Assembly (NCBI GenBank): GCA_014607495.2
Contig: CP053161.1
Coordinates: forward strand, 7,697,115 to 7,761,114
Length of the DNA: 64,000 nucleotides
Reading direction: 5' to 3'
Source: Carposina sasakii
Lineage: Eukaryota; Arthropoda; Insecta; Lepidoptera; Carposinidae
Position numbers and translations under genes: made by a program. The notes under the pieces are model-generated. The model was given only the letters and a program-made list of their open reading frames with translations. It made no database searches and was not told where the DNA came from. This document shows positions 9,647 to 22,000 of this stretch, piece by piece (the stretch's first letter is position 1; every line of letters starts with the position of its first letter).

Positions 9647-12463
9647 TTACTTTAAATAACGAACATTTGCATGTATGATAATATAATAAATTAGAAGATA
9701 CCAATAGAGGTAAGAAGGAAACGCTGGGATAGAAATATAATTTTAAATCTGTAAAATGCCGTTCCACATCTTTTACATTATTCATAGAATTTGGTTTACA
9801 TACAGGCCGGCCGCGCTGGAGAGCGTGTGAAAATATTCCTTTGCATGTTTAAGCTTTCTTCGTATAACATATGGACATTATGTGCATAATAAATGTGAAC
9901 ACATAAACTCATGCTCAATATACAATATAAGTACGACGAAATAGAAAATTACATAATGATCATAATTAATAGGTAATATGGTAATAGTGCCCACCCATAC
10001 AAGTGGGTAGAAAACTACTTAATTTTATTACATATTTTTTAATATGTAATTTCATACCATCATTTACAGCCCTGGGAAGTCGTGGAATCATGAAAACCCA
10101 ATGGAAATATAAAGTGTCGAATTTATAAAACTTCATCATTATTTCGCTGCTGTAATTTTTTTACAAAATGAAATTTTTCTGCAAAAATATAATCTAGCTA
10201 CAAAATTAGAAGAACCAAGGACACTATTATAATTTATACCAAAGTAAAACCTTTTCTTCACTTGTAATATAAGAGATGCCAAGAACCGTGAACAATTTGC
10301 AACGACGCAAATAGAAAGCATTACTTTCGCAAAAACAGCTTATTTACTGAATAAGTAATGACTACTTTGTAAGTTGGTGCAGATGCAGACGTTGGGGAAT
10401 AGTACCTACAATAGTTTATCTTCGGTGATGGTGTGAAATGGTAATACACGGTTTGTGACTACCTAGTTTATCTATGACGAAAGGGTAAAATGGAGATGCT
10501 ATAGTTACTATAGCATCTCCATTTATAGTATAGTAAGTATAGTATAAGCCAGTATAGGCGTAGTAAACCAGTCACAGTGATAGTGATTGTGAATGTTAGC
10601 CAGCCAACATTTTCCTACCTCTCCAGCCTTCAATCATTTTTCCACCACTGTGAAATTTTCTATGAACAAACGTAGTCTGGTTTATCTGTTAAACGATATA
10701 GCTCTAGGCACGCGACCACTTGTAACCCGCATCGAGCGTGCTTTGTCTAAGTACCCAGGCAGGAAACTAACTAAATAAAATTTCACTGCAAAGAACATTA
10801 AAAAAATTTAATTTGGAGAGAAAAGTGAAAGTGAAAAGTTTTGTATATCCGGAGTGAAGTTTTGTATAAGTGAAACTTTACATACGCCACGTTACATTTA
10901 TTGCAGTTAAGTACGAATTCTTATATGTTCTTTTATAACTTTATGTAGGTACGTTTTTCTTGTTATGTAAGTAAGTATTTTTAGTAGTTTATCAAGTTTT
11001 AATCAAAGTTGTTATTATACTATTAAACCCTTATGTTGAAAAATTATTATAAAGCACCACTAGATAAGAAAGTTTCAGATTTTCATTTTGTTTTTCATTT
11101 GCGTACAACAATAATATTTCAAGATGTAAGAGTAAATGGTTACGTGCATGACATGGTATTCGTGAAATTATTCATTACATTCCCAGTGAAGTTTCTAGAA
11201 GCATGCGACCACTTGTTACAAGCCTGGTTAATAGAATGCGGACATTTCCGTTTCCGTACACTGCAATTTTCTTATCAACGTTGACGCCATTATTCGCAAA
11301 GATTTGCTATCCAATTGTTTAGGTTTATTGTCTTTTTTCGTCTTATACAGGTGGTAGTGGTTTGTTTTAGTGAATGAAGAATCCATATCTAACGATAATA
11401 TTTTAACAAATGAGTAAATTAATTTAATTATTATCTATGCATTGAAACATGTTTGAAATGCATATAAGGTGTAAGTGACATAATCGTAACGGAAACTTAG
11501 GTTTTTTTTTAAAATTTCGTAGCTATGCGTTTAACTAGAACTGAATAAATTTGTCAAAAAATGTAGTGGTTATAATTATTTATTTCTTTAAATTCTACAT
11601 GTCAAGTGACTTTATTTATTTTCCTTCGACGCAACAATTCCTTTAACATTTCGTGTACGATAAATATTATGTACGAGTAGGTGCTCGTATATTTGCACAG
11701 TGTGCAATGCACACCGTATTCTGAACATAATGCAGAGTAACTTCGCAGAAACACTAGAAACTTGTTGAAAATGCTGTATTCGAGATTAGCTAGGACAACA
11801 ATACCCATGCAAACATAAACCGAAATAATAACCTGCACTCAGATACCACCGACACTAAATTTAAAATACAAAAGCTTATTTATTTAGAAGTTATCCAAAA
11901 ACTTTATCATAAATGATAGATGAGTAGGTATTTCAAAGTTGAGAGAAAATTACTAAAAGCCATCTGAATGATCAATTTAAATGATAGTCGATGGCAGCGC
12001 TTAAATACAATAGTCGTAGTTGAATGCGATCGTGGAATCAAAGTTTTAATCTATGCTCGGATTTCTATCGGCTAGACCAAGCCCCGGCTGTTCTCTTTAA
12101 TGCCACAGATATAATCTTCGCGGTTTCTGCTTTTGTTCTCACAATACTTTATTTAAGTCGACCTATTTAATGCTCTTGCCCTCATGTTATATACCAAGCA
12201 CTGGATTAGATTTCGCTAGTTTTCAATGTATTTTACTGCGTCCAATAAATAAACCTCGATTGATGCTAGATTGTTTATAAGAAACCCATCGGAATACGAA
12301 TGGCAGTTTTAGTGTCAACTGCAAAGGAACTTGAAGTTAGTTTGTTAGAGACAAAGTCTCGTCATAATCACCGAAACTTTGAAAGCTTTTCATTGAGACA
12401 TTTGATCAGTCGGCTTTGAAACATTGTAGCGGTTCTATCTTTGGGCACTCATTCATATAAATA
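9647..12463. other. Long AT-rich stretch without a gene
   Basis: The longest frames here (60-87 codons) have no protein-like composition, no splice-site context and no recognisable family. It holds the perfect 37-nt palindrome listed separately. Confidence 0.5.
10488..10524. repeat. Perfect 37-nt palindrome
   Basis: Two 18-nt arms (aaatggagatgctatagt and its exact reverse complement) flank a single T at 10506. A loop this small would extrude as a cruciform rather than make a pre-miRNA. Short TAGTATAG repeats follow. Confidence 0.85.
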
Positions 12464-12590
12464 CTAGCGTACATCGCCGGCATAAACGGTATAGCCAATG
12501 TGTTAAGTTTCATCGAAATCCGTTGGAAAGTTTTTAGAGTAACAAACACTAACTATATTATGACAAACTTTCATCTTATTATTGAATACT
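12464..12590 (-). mobile_element. Decayed Helitron fragment
   Basis: Starts CTAGCG and contains the usual internal words of Lep1-like elements (GCCGGCATAAA, CCAATGTGTTAAGTTTCATC, AGTAACAAACA, ACAAACTTTC). It is shorter than 27-506 and has lost a clear 5' end. Confidence 0.5.
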
Positions 12591-14470
12591 TAGTAAGTAA
12601 TATTAATTTATTTATCTGAAGAACATACAGCATAGTACATGTAACAGATCCAGTTAACATGTTCTACAGCTCAACTAACAAAAGTGAGAAAAAAAGAAAA
12701 CAATTAGGTAACCATAAAACAAAATAAAATCAATATATACAGAAAATAATTAGTTACAGCAGGCACCAGGAAACATATTAGGATTATTTAGGATATGGCA
12801 GCGTAAATAATATTTTCATACAATAATAACGGAATATAAGGTACAAAATATTTATTTCAACAAACCTCAAAAGGCCACGTTATTTACTAAATTAAAAGTT
12901 AAACGTTTCATTTTCAAGAAAATACACTACAAAATAGCCCTCCATTACGGAAAGGATAATCCATTAATGTCTGAGCGGAGTAAACAAGAGTTTCGATTAG
13001 CTAAAAACAGATAAACTGGAATCAATTTGTGTCCATTTACTTGAGCGGTAAACGCGGGAGATATTTTAATAATAGCCCGTTTTACATTTGAATTGTAATT
13101 CCGTTATTCTCGAGGTCAATATTTTGCATAAAATGTTTTATTGAGGCTGTATTATTAGATTTCGGTTGTTCTGTAACAAAGCGGCGAGAGTGGAGGCCAG
13201 GGTTATTTCCCAGACACAATGGGAGCCTCTTGGGGTGTTTGTGTCATCGCCGGGCCCTTTGCAGCTGAATACAATCTCAATGAGCTCTCATAATGACGCC
13301 TCACTACACCGCCCTTACACAGGGGGTTGCCACCTACCTCTATAGTAATGATAGGTATCTATATGTTTGAGCAGATTGTCATCGAAACCAGGTAGAGTAC
13401 AAGTACAATAAAAGCCATTATCGACACCAGTCTCGAAATCCCGGTTACGTAAGTGGCTCTTAATAGGGTAATGTTTATTAGCCTGCAGTATCACGCATAG
13501 CGGGGTCAGATGCAAATGATTAGTAACAAGTTGCAAGCTCATAGCCACAAAGAACACCCCTGAGTTTCTTACGACATGCACGGAAAGAGACGCAGCTAAA
13601 GTATTCCAGTAAAGCCCCGCATCAGCACAGGAAAAGAATTCAATACTTAAAAAATAGAAATCACTTGCATGTGTTACACTTTGCTCACTATTTCTAGCAA
13701 ACATACCTAAGGATATCACTGTTATAATTAGGCAAAGAATAAATAACTAAATAAATATTATATTACAATAGCATTTTTTCCATTTGAACCTAATTGTTTT
13801 TACGACCACACAAAGTAAAGTTTATGTAGAACGACATAAGACCACAAACGTAGAAAAACAAAAATATTTAGTAGTATCTAAGCTTTGTTATTGTAAAGCT
13901 TCATTATGATAATGCTAACCGCAGGAGTTGTGTAATATTATTTTCGCTTAAGTATTAAAAACTATTTAGCATAAAGATTTTATATTGTTTTCCTTAAAAT
14001 TTATTTTGTAAATACACTTTGATCGTTTTTGCATTCAAATTTTTGCTATAAATATTCCGAAACAATATGGACCAAAATTTTACGCATATTTTGAAATTAC
14101 ATGTATAGCCTGATGGCTGCTATACACGGACTGCTTGTAGCAGTAAGGAATTGATGCTTCAAGCTGCGACTACATAGTCTTCTACGTTCACACATATACA
14201 GAACTACTCAAGCAGTCGCCAGACATATCTGTTTTTTTTTGTTTTTGATAGAGGGATAATATATCCAAAGAAAACGTAGTTTAATTTTTCCACGAAGGAC
14301 GCAGATTCCATTATTTTGTATTACGATGAAATACTTTTTTCTAGAATATCAAGATTCTCAAAAGTTATTACAAATTTATATCCAATTAAAGGTTAGAAAA
14401 CGAGATAAGACGTAAATAAATCGTGATCATAGCTAGTAATAAATAGTTGAGTTACTAAATACATCAAGTG
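12591..14470. other. Non-coding stretch with a family T fragment
   Basis: No gene. About 13555-13640 contains a block (tccagtaaagccccgcatca, then gcacagg) shared with 50230-50280, here called family T. A 134-codon minus-strand frame at 13315-13719 overlaps it and has no recognisable domain. Confidence 0.45.
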
Positions 14471-14479
14471 TAAGTGGGT

Positions 14480-14705
14480 TTGACTATTACATTCGGACCC
14501 AAAGTCAACCTCACCTGCCCGTGGTGCACCCTGCTACTTAACCTATTTAGATTGATTCGGTAATATATCCCATTGGATTCGTTACTCGAAAAGCGGCCGT
14601 AGTCTCACCTTAACTAATAGGCTAACTGGTGAAAAGTGGATGTGTAAATTTTACACTTCTGCCCAATCTCTTTGGGGGATAATGGGCGTGACTACGAGTA
14701 CATGT
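14480..14705 (+). repeat. Family S repeat (SINE or LINE tail)
   Basis: Shares long blocks with 55265-55520 and 60600-61085: CCCAAAGTCAACCTCA, TGGATTCGTTAC, GGCTAACTGGTGAAAAGTGG, and GGGATAATGGGCGTGACT at the end. Several tail-only copies occur in the window. Class not assigned. Confidence 0.7.
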
Positions 14706-14876
14706 AATGAAAAAAAAAAGCCTCAGATGCGGGCCCAACTAGAATTTTTGTAGACCCCTGGGTAATATGCAAATCCGTATGTCTCTTAATAACTTGATAT
14801 GATGGTGACTGTAGTTGACCACTCGTAGTGGCGGGAGGCTCGTTATCTCATAACAATCCTTAGCGCATTGAATTGA

Positions 14877-15185
14877 AAATGATGACGAAAGTGTTGTCAA
14901 ACTATAATGAGCCTAGCGTTGCTCTTTGAGAAGGGATACACTACACACGGCAAAGGCACGTTTCTTGACATCTAATTTCTATCTTTGATATCCGGAACCC
15001 TCTAAGTTTTTTTTATTATAGAGGGAACCTGTAATAAGTATATATTAGGTGTTGAAATATTATTATAATTACTTATCTTTACGTTGTTAATTTGAGAAAA
15101 ACGATTGTCTAGGAACATCACTGGCCACTTCCTAATTGGAAGGGTTACGCCATTAAAAACTTGACAAAACTTTCGTCATCATTTT
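14877..15185. mobile_element. MITE with about 25-bp terminal inverted repeats
   Basis: The left end (aaaatgatgacgaaagtgtt, 14877 on) and right end (ttgacaaaactttcgtcatc, 15161 on) are inverted copies with one mismatch. The interior is non-coding, contains AT-rich runs and shows weaker inverted similarity further in. The target duplication is unclear. Confidence 0.7.
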
Positions 15186-15251
15186 TAATGAACCATACCT
15201 ACAGTCAAAATGCGTCAGCAGTTTTGCAGGGTATTGTTAAACAATTGTATA

Positions 15252-15363
15252 ATTAAAAAAAATATTAATAAAGAAAATGGAAAAAATTCTTCACCCGAGT
15301 GGGAATCGAACCCACGACCACTGCGAACCGTGCCAGCCGCTCTAACCACTGAGTTACCGGGTC
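15252..15363 (-). repeat. tRNA-derived SINE, single unit
   Basis: The tRNA-like part is 15291-15363 (minus): GACCCGGTAACTCAGTGG resembles an A box and GGTTCGATTCC is a B box, with a T stem GTGGG/CCCAC. A tail GAAGAATTTTTTCC...TTTATTAATA follows. The related copies at 17190 and 28102 with the same tail mark it as a SINE rather than a working tRNA gene. Confidence 0.75.
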
Positions 15364-15399
15364 AATTAATTTTAAAGTTAATATATAAATAAATAATTA

Positions 15400-16045
15400 C
15401 AATTATAATTATTATAATTATTGGCCAAGCTGTGAGTATTGCATACGGCTATAATTCGATATTTAATGTGGATCATAAACCAGTCTTCAAATAAAACAAA
15501 AGGTGTTTTAATAAAGTAAACATCGAAAGTATTTACATCGAAGTAATAATAGATCGAAGCTTTGACATTCAAAACATGGAATAATTTTACAGAGTTAAAA
15601 ATAGTAACATCTGATGTAGGTAGGTACTCGTAAGCAGTCAGACATACATAAATTCATCAGCACAGATATTTTCATATATATAGGTATTATACCTACGATA
15701 TTTACCTACATTTAGAAATGTTTTTATCTAAAGGTCATTGATTAAATTTAAGTATTATTGCACCATATCCAATGTGATGGAAATTCAGAAAGGACAATCA
15801 GAAATATCAAATCAGATGAAAAATTGGAAAACAGGTTGATTCAGTGAATTTTGTGCTCCATTTATTCATATTCAATACAGTAAGTAGGGCAGAAACAGAG
15901 TATCCGTTCTATACTCAATGAATATAGGATTATCAAGTTGTAGTCATATTTTATGCTTTGATGTCGCTAATGTAAATAGCCAGGTAGCTAAAAGTTTTAT
16001 ATTAAATAATTGAAAATATTACAACACCTAAGTTAATATATAAAT
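15400..16045. other. AT-rich spacer
   Basis: Nothing recognised. No open frame, repeat end or RNA signal is supportable. Confidence 0.5.
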
Positions 16046-16115
16046 ATCAACCATATCCTAGCGGATTATATTAATGGAGAAGTGTTTTTATAAATTTATC
16101 TAAGTCAAGATATTA

Positions 16116-16466
16116 TCTTAATATATATAAATCTCCTGTCACGATGTTTGTCCGCGATGGACTCCTAAACTACTTAACCGATTTTAATTTAAATTGGCAC
16201 ACCGTGAGCAGTCTGGTCCAACTTGAGAGATGGGATAGCTTAGATCTTTAATTATAGTCGCAATTTTATTTTATTGCAAATTATTTGTCTATAATTAATT
16301 GACAGTCACAATTATCTGTTAACTCCAAAAGATTCTAACAGATGTCGATACTTTTCGACTGGATTGAGTAAGTAATCAATAGATGGCACTGCTATGGTAA
16401 ACCGACAAACGTGTCATATAAGCTACAATTCAATTTCCACGCGGACGAAGTCGCGGGCGTCCACTA
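16116..16466 (+). mobile_element. Helitron, first unit of a tandem dimer
   Basis: Begins TCTTAATATATATAAATCTC after A16115 and contains the typical Lepidopteran Helitron words CTACTTAACCGATT and CACACCGTGAGCAGTCTGG. It ends with the full terminal hairpin block (cgcggacgaagtcgcgggcg) and CCACTA. It runs straight into a second unit, missing only GTCT relative to a perfect CTAG/TCTT junction. No coding capacity. Confidence 0.85.
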
Positions 16467-16799
16467 TAATATATATAAATCTCCTGTCACGATGTTTGTC
16501 CGCGATGGACTCCTAAACTACTTAACCGATAAATTAAATTGGCACACCGTGAGCAGTCTGGTCCAACTTGAGAGATAGGATAGCTTAGATCTTTAATTAT
16601 AGTCGCAATTTTATTTTATTGCAAATTATTTGTCTATAATTAATTGACAGTCACAATTATCTGTTAACTCCAAAAGATTCTAACAGATGTCAATACTTTT
16701 CGACTGGATTGAGTAAGTAATCAATAGATGGCACTGCTATGGTAAACCGACAAAGTCATATAAGCTACAATTCAATTTCCACGCGGACGAATCCACTAG
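16467..16799 (+). mobile_element. Helitron, second unit of a tandem dimer
   Basis: Nearly identical to the first unit, with small changes: three or four substitutions, a short indel near the CCGATT block and a 3-base loss near CGACAAAG. It lacks the 3' hairpin core, since gcggacgaa is followed directly by tccactag. It ends CTAG before T16800, so the dimer occupies a single A|T site. Confidence 0.85.
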
Positions 16800-16896
16800 T
16801 ATATTATAAAATTATTAATAAAGAAAATGGAAAAAATTCGTCACCCGAGTGGGAATCGAACCCACGACCACTGCAAACCGTGCGAGCCGCTATAAC

Positions 16897-17295
16897 CACG
16901 GTTTGCAGTGGTCGTGGGTTCGATTCCCACTCGGGTGAAGAATTTTTTCCATTTTCTTTATTAATAATTTTATAATATATAATATCTTGACTAAGATAAA
17001 TTTATAAAAACACTTCTCCATTAATATAATCCGTTAGGATATGGTTGATCGTTTCATCTTTAAACATTGTGCTGAGGGATTCAGCTTTGTTTGCCGAGAT
17101 TTGGCTAGTGTATAGCTATCGGGATGAAGAATAACGTTGCCAATATGTAATTTAGAAAAGAGATGGTAAAATTCGTCATCCGAGTAATTGACCCGGTGGC
17201 TTAGTGGTTATAGCGGCTCGCACGGTTTGCAGTGGTCGTGGGTTCGATTCCCACTCGGGTGAAGAATTTTTTCCATTTTCTTTATTAATAATTTT
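16897..17295 (+). repeat. Composite SINE: partial tRNA unit, body, full tRNA unit
   Basis: A partial tRNA-like unit with tail (16897-16975) is followed by an about 210-bp body (AAACATTGTGCTGAGGGATT, GCCGAGATTTGGCT) and a full tRNA-like unit at 17190-17262 with the same GAAGAATTTTTTCC tail. A and B boxes are visible in the second unit. A parallel copy lies at 27853-28207, so the arrangement is a family and not a chance neighbour pair. Confidence 0.75.
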
Positions 17296-17299
17296 TAAA

Positions 17300-18680
17300 T
17301 AGAAAAAAAAACTCCAATGAAACCCTATAGATGTGTCCAGAAAGTTGTTGACGAAAGATCTCACGAAAAGGTCCAATAGAAGTGTGTCCAAGAGTCATGA
17401 ACATAACATTAGTATACCTACATAGATACCTTATACCTACTGTTAACGAACATCTTAATAAAATTGTAATTGAGTAAATGATGAAAAAAAGAGAAATTCT
17501 TTTAAGTTATACAGCCAATTAGAATCAACCTTGTCAGTATTATTATATTATATTTCGTAAAAGGTCGTCTATAATTGGGAATGTCGAAGGCAGCACCTCG
17601 TTACCGCAAAACGTTCGGGATAAAGAACACCTGCCAATGTTCTTTATAATATTTTCAATATTTCAATCTTTCTTTTAGAAATGTTTTTTCTAAACTAGCA
17701 AAATTTGTTAATATGCCCCGGGAAATGTAATATTAGGCTAACAGAATATTCATGTTATTATTTAAGATTCATCTTTATGGCAGATCATTAACATAATTTT
17801 TGTTACTCACTGAATCTATTAGTATGTTATCTATACATATTTGACTGGCTACTCATCAACATTATGGGGAAACCTCAGGGGGAAACAGAGAATTATATAG
17901 GGTACTTGTCTGCATAGATAGACATCATAAACTCACATACACTTTACAAACTACACACGCAACATACTCATACACGCATACTTCTATGCATAAACTTACA
18001 TCTCACTCACGCATCGGAACACTATTATCAAAAAAAAATATTGTCCAAAGTTTGTTATTATATTACTATTATATGTAGTTATATTATTGTTACATGACTA
18101 TAATTAGTTGATTAGATTTAAATAAAACATTTATGATGAAGTAACCCTTCATCTTTAAGAAAGTTAGCCCGTACCTGTACAGTGTTTTCAGAAGATATCT
18201 GTTACCTCATAATTTCGAAAATGTGTTTAGCTATTGTATGTTTGCATCTGAATTTGTCTGTGTGCGAGTATGAATGGGCGGGGGCGGGGAGTATCGACGC
18301 GCGCGCCGCGCCTGCGCCGCGCCGGCACCTGTTGCCGTGAGGCCGTGGAAAGATACTCTTTCAAATTAAGGTAGATGATACCTGATACGATCAAAGCAAA
18401 GTTACAATCACTTTTTTTTATTAAAGAGGTCATTTACGTAAAAAACACGCGGCAGCTTCTATTTCTAAACTGTTTTGATAAGGTGAGAATTTGCAAGAAG
18501 TTTTTGCTTGCTCAACTGAGCGCCAGGAAAAGTTTCAAGCCAAAACTTATTTTTAAATTGGAAAAAGGTTTGTAATGCAAATTAACTTTTTATTTCTAAT
18601 GTTTATTTATTATTTAAAAATAACTTGGCGGATGTCGTTTGAAGAGCTGTTGTGTGCATGGTTGTAACTGTAACATATTA
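17300..18680. other. Non-coding stretch with a GC-rich island
   Basis: Mostly AT-rich. Bases 18270-18345 form a sharp GC/CpG-rich block (gggcgggggcggggagtatc, then GCGCGCGCCGCGCC). It could be a regulatory element or promoter, but no gene start could be supported on either strand. Confidence 0.4.
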
Positions 18681-19065
18681 TACAGGATGTTTTTTTGTGG
18701 CCACCTTTAACGAAGGGTACGTACTCTATACATGAAATAAAGTAAGTTTATGCTAAAAAAATGCTGGGAAAAGAATTTTTTTTTTTGAAAAAAAATTTTA
18801 AATTCCTTGATCGTGCGAAATTTATAGTGTCTAGTGTTTATGTTAGTTTTTTATAGACAGATATTAATTATTTTTCGTGGAAAAATCCTGCTACGCGCGT
18901 CTATGTGCATTTATGCAGAAAAACGCAGTCTATTTACTCAACTTTGGACCCTAATATTTTTGAAACCAGACACTTCCCAGGTATGCTTCCATGGAGAAAA
19001 ATGATCGTGATGATGAGGAGATTCCGTAGTTTTCGGGAACGTTGACGACCAAAAATCAGCCTGTA
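18681..19065 (+). mobile_element. TACAGG MITE, copy a
   Basis: Starts TACAGGATGTTTTTTTG and ends GACCAAAAATCAGCCTGTA, flanked by TA on both sides. Interior landmarks: AAGGGTACGTACTCTATACA, AAAACGCAGTCTATTTACTC, CCAGGTATGCTTCCATGG. 385 bp, no coding capacity. Four other full-length copies and one truncated copy lie in the window. Ends and TA flanks suggest a class II element near Tc1/mariner, but the superfamily is not proven. Confidence 0.85.
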
Positions 19066-22000
19066 TATACCACTAACTACCCACTTACAATACAGCACTA
19101 CCTACACCTGAAGCGATTAAGCCGTGAGTGTGACTTTTGTATATAGGTATACATTTTAATGTTTTCACGTGCAATTTGTTAATATACCTATGAATACATT
19201 ACATATGTCAGTTGGGTACAGTTTTAAAAATGCATTTGCTTTTATATTTTCAACTCTTGGTTGCGCTAACTAAAAATTCTACCGATTCATTGGTAAATAT
19301 TGCGTAAACAATAACGAATATTGAGTGCGCCTCATTAGAGCACAACCTCATTTTTATTGCAAGCAATTTACTTTTGATTGTTATCTTTTATTCAGGATAG
19401 GTAGCAAATATTATTCGGAGGCAAGAACAGTAGGCAAACGTAAATAATAAAAATTACAAAGAGAGGTTATTTTAGTAACAGAACGTGAATGGGATGCTCA
19501 AACAACACTTTGCTGTATCATCCGCCTGCCTATTATTACGGTAATATGATGCTCGTGTCACTTGTAGGAAACTTATTGCATCGCGAAGATTTTGGGTAAT
19601 GACATAAATTCGGGGAAGCGGTATAACAATACATTTACAACCTAAGACGGAGACGCTACATCATAACGTAATGTCATTTCTAATGGCCGAGTGGAATGGT
19701 AATTTTTACCTGGCCTGGCATGATACCTGGCGGGGCTTCACTAGAATACATCAGCTGCATTTCCTTACGTGTACATCGTAATAATTTAAGGAATTTAGGG
19801 GCTTTCCCTCAGGAGATGATCTAGCAACTTGTCACTGATCCTTTACAACTTAACTCAGGCTAAAAGTGGTTCGAGATTTTACAGTTCTAGCTGCCATTGT
19901 TTTCGGAATACAGCCATGTATCTATGTATGTATATATGATTTTTACTTATCCTTTAAATTATTTCATAAATTTAAATTAACTATAATGTGTTATTTTATG
20001 TTAAATTAAAATAATATTTGTGCGAATAAATCCGCTCGATTTCCTAATACTATTCAATCATTACTTATCGAAACTGTATTTGCAAGAAATTGATCTCTTT
20101 GCTTGTTATGTAAATAAATAGATACAAATAATTTCGACAATATATTTAATTAAATTATAAAACCCAGCGATTAGCAGACAGACTATTTGAGTGAAAATTA
20201 AATTATTTGGATGCAAACAGTGTATACACAGTGTCAGGTAGCCGTTCATCTTGAACATCATTTACATAATATCCCAACTCATTCATAAAAGTTATGGTGA
20301 CGGTTTTATAGCTCTGTAAAGTGAACATTCGTCTTAGTCAAATATTATTTTATGGGTAGAAAGGGTATTTTGAGGGCAATATATTCTAATAGCGTCAGAG
20401 GCGTCGCATGCACTCTAATATGACTGTATTATCCTCGGATCGGCCATAAAAATATGAAAATGAAAGCGTTTATACTACCTTATAGGGTCACGGCCCTAGG
20501 TGGGCGGTTTACAGCTTCTCTGAACCGACCGACCGTGCACTGTTTTCCTGGAAAACTAAATTGTATGTTTATTTTTCGTAGAACTACGTCGGCTCTATAC
20601 TATACTTACTAAGACTTAATAAGCTACAGTAAATAGAGGTGGATTCGAAATCATTCTGTTCCTAAGTATAACGAACGAAATGCCGTGACGTAACACGCAA
20701 TACGCAATGTAATCCTTACTTCCTTAATAATCTGTCTGTCTGTTTGTCTCGCTGTCACGCCAAAATTAGTGAACCTATTTAAATTTTATTTGGTACACAG
20801 GTAGTCTAGAAGCTAAGAAAGGACATCGACTGCTTTATATCTCGAAAAAATATTTTTATATACACTAGTGTAAAAATTAGGCAATGCGTGATGTACCTTA
20901 GACTACGCTCCTATCGTAGAAGATTCGTAGTTCGTAGCACGTGCTACGGATAGCGTCCGCGTAGTCACTGGGTATTAACATTTTTATTGTTACCCACAGA
21001 AAATGCATACACACATACAGTCACACACATTACCCCCAAAGAAGTAGGGTAGAAGTGTGCGAATTATATATTTCTGTTATAAGGCAGGGTACAATTAGGG
21101 ACAGGTGTGGTTATCTTTGTTTTTTTAAAGACATTAATCGAATTTGTCAACAATCACAATTTGAAAACTCAGCTCTTGCAGTGTAATAAAATAATCTACC
21201 AAGAATCGATCTATAATAATCAATCATACACAAAATCAATTTTCAAATTTTCATATTTTAAAGAATAAGAGTGCCAACTTTCCCTAGGAATTTGATTTGG
21301 TAGCACCTTTAAAAATGCAAGTGGAAAAAAGTGAGCGAGCATGTTTTTCGCAATAGCGCGAAGTGAAAAAAGTTATACTCGTAAGTAAGTTAGTTACTCA
21401 CGCATTAGTAACATATAATTTATATGTAATTTCCTCGAATTCTACCAATTACTCAACGTATTCAAGAAAATTAACCGCCAAGTAAATTGCCTAGTAATTT
21501 CATTAAAATAAATGGAGGTTGTTGTGACTTTGTGTATCTCGTGTATTTCCTATGTCTTTACGGCATTTGTTCAAATGGACAGGATAAATAAAAACTGGAC
21601 ATTTACGTATCGAGCCATAATTTACAGAGAGTTGCGTAGTTGCCCGTTATTAAATAAATGCGCTTGGATTTTACTTAACCATTTGACATAGGTAAGAAAG
21701 AAGAAAAACTACTTGGTAAAATGGAAAGATTGCAATCACTAAAAAAGATTTTGTCACAAATATCGCCATACTCCTACTTTGCTATAAAATCCTACCAAAC
21801 AGCAAGATTTTAGCTTATTACTCAAAAAAATTACACCGACCATGACAGGACTTACACTGGTAGGTGGTTGGTGTGAAATGGAGTAACTCATAACGTTTGT
21901 TCTCGAAGTTCCTACGTGAACGGAAATTATAAAGTACACGCACACGAAGTCGCGAGCGGCCGCTAGTTAATAAATAACTCGGTACTGTCCAGCTACTATG

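Larger units (their letters stand above)
16046..17049. repeat. SINE palindrome, 153-bp arms, split by Helitrons
   Basis: The right arm is 16897-17049. The left arm is 16046-16115 joined to 16800-16882. Both total exactly 153 bases, differ at about three positions and face each other across a 14-base loop (16883-16896). Each arm carries the 3' half of the tRNA-like SINE head next to the loop and SINE body sequence outside. The left arm continues into the loop with more of the tRNA-like unit. Confidence 0.9.

Noticed and set aside
13315..13719. 134-codon minus-strand frame
   Set aside because: It overlaps a repeat (family T), has no recognisable domain, and no splice or start context.
15291..15363. 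Functional tRNA gene
   Set aside because: A and B boxes are present, but the same unit and tail recur at 16897, 17190 and 28102 with body sequence, and the anticodon arm pairs poorly. A SINE fits better.
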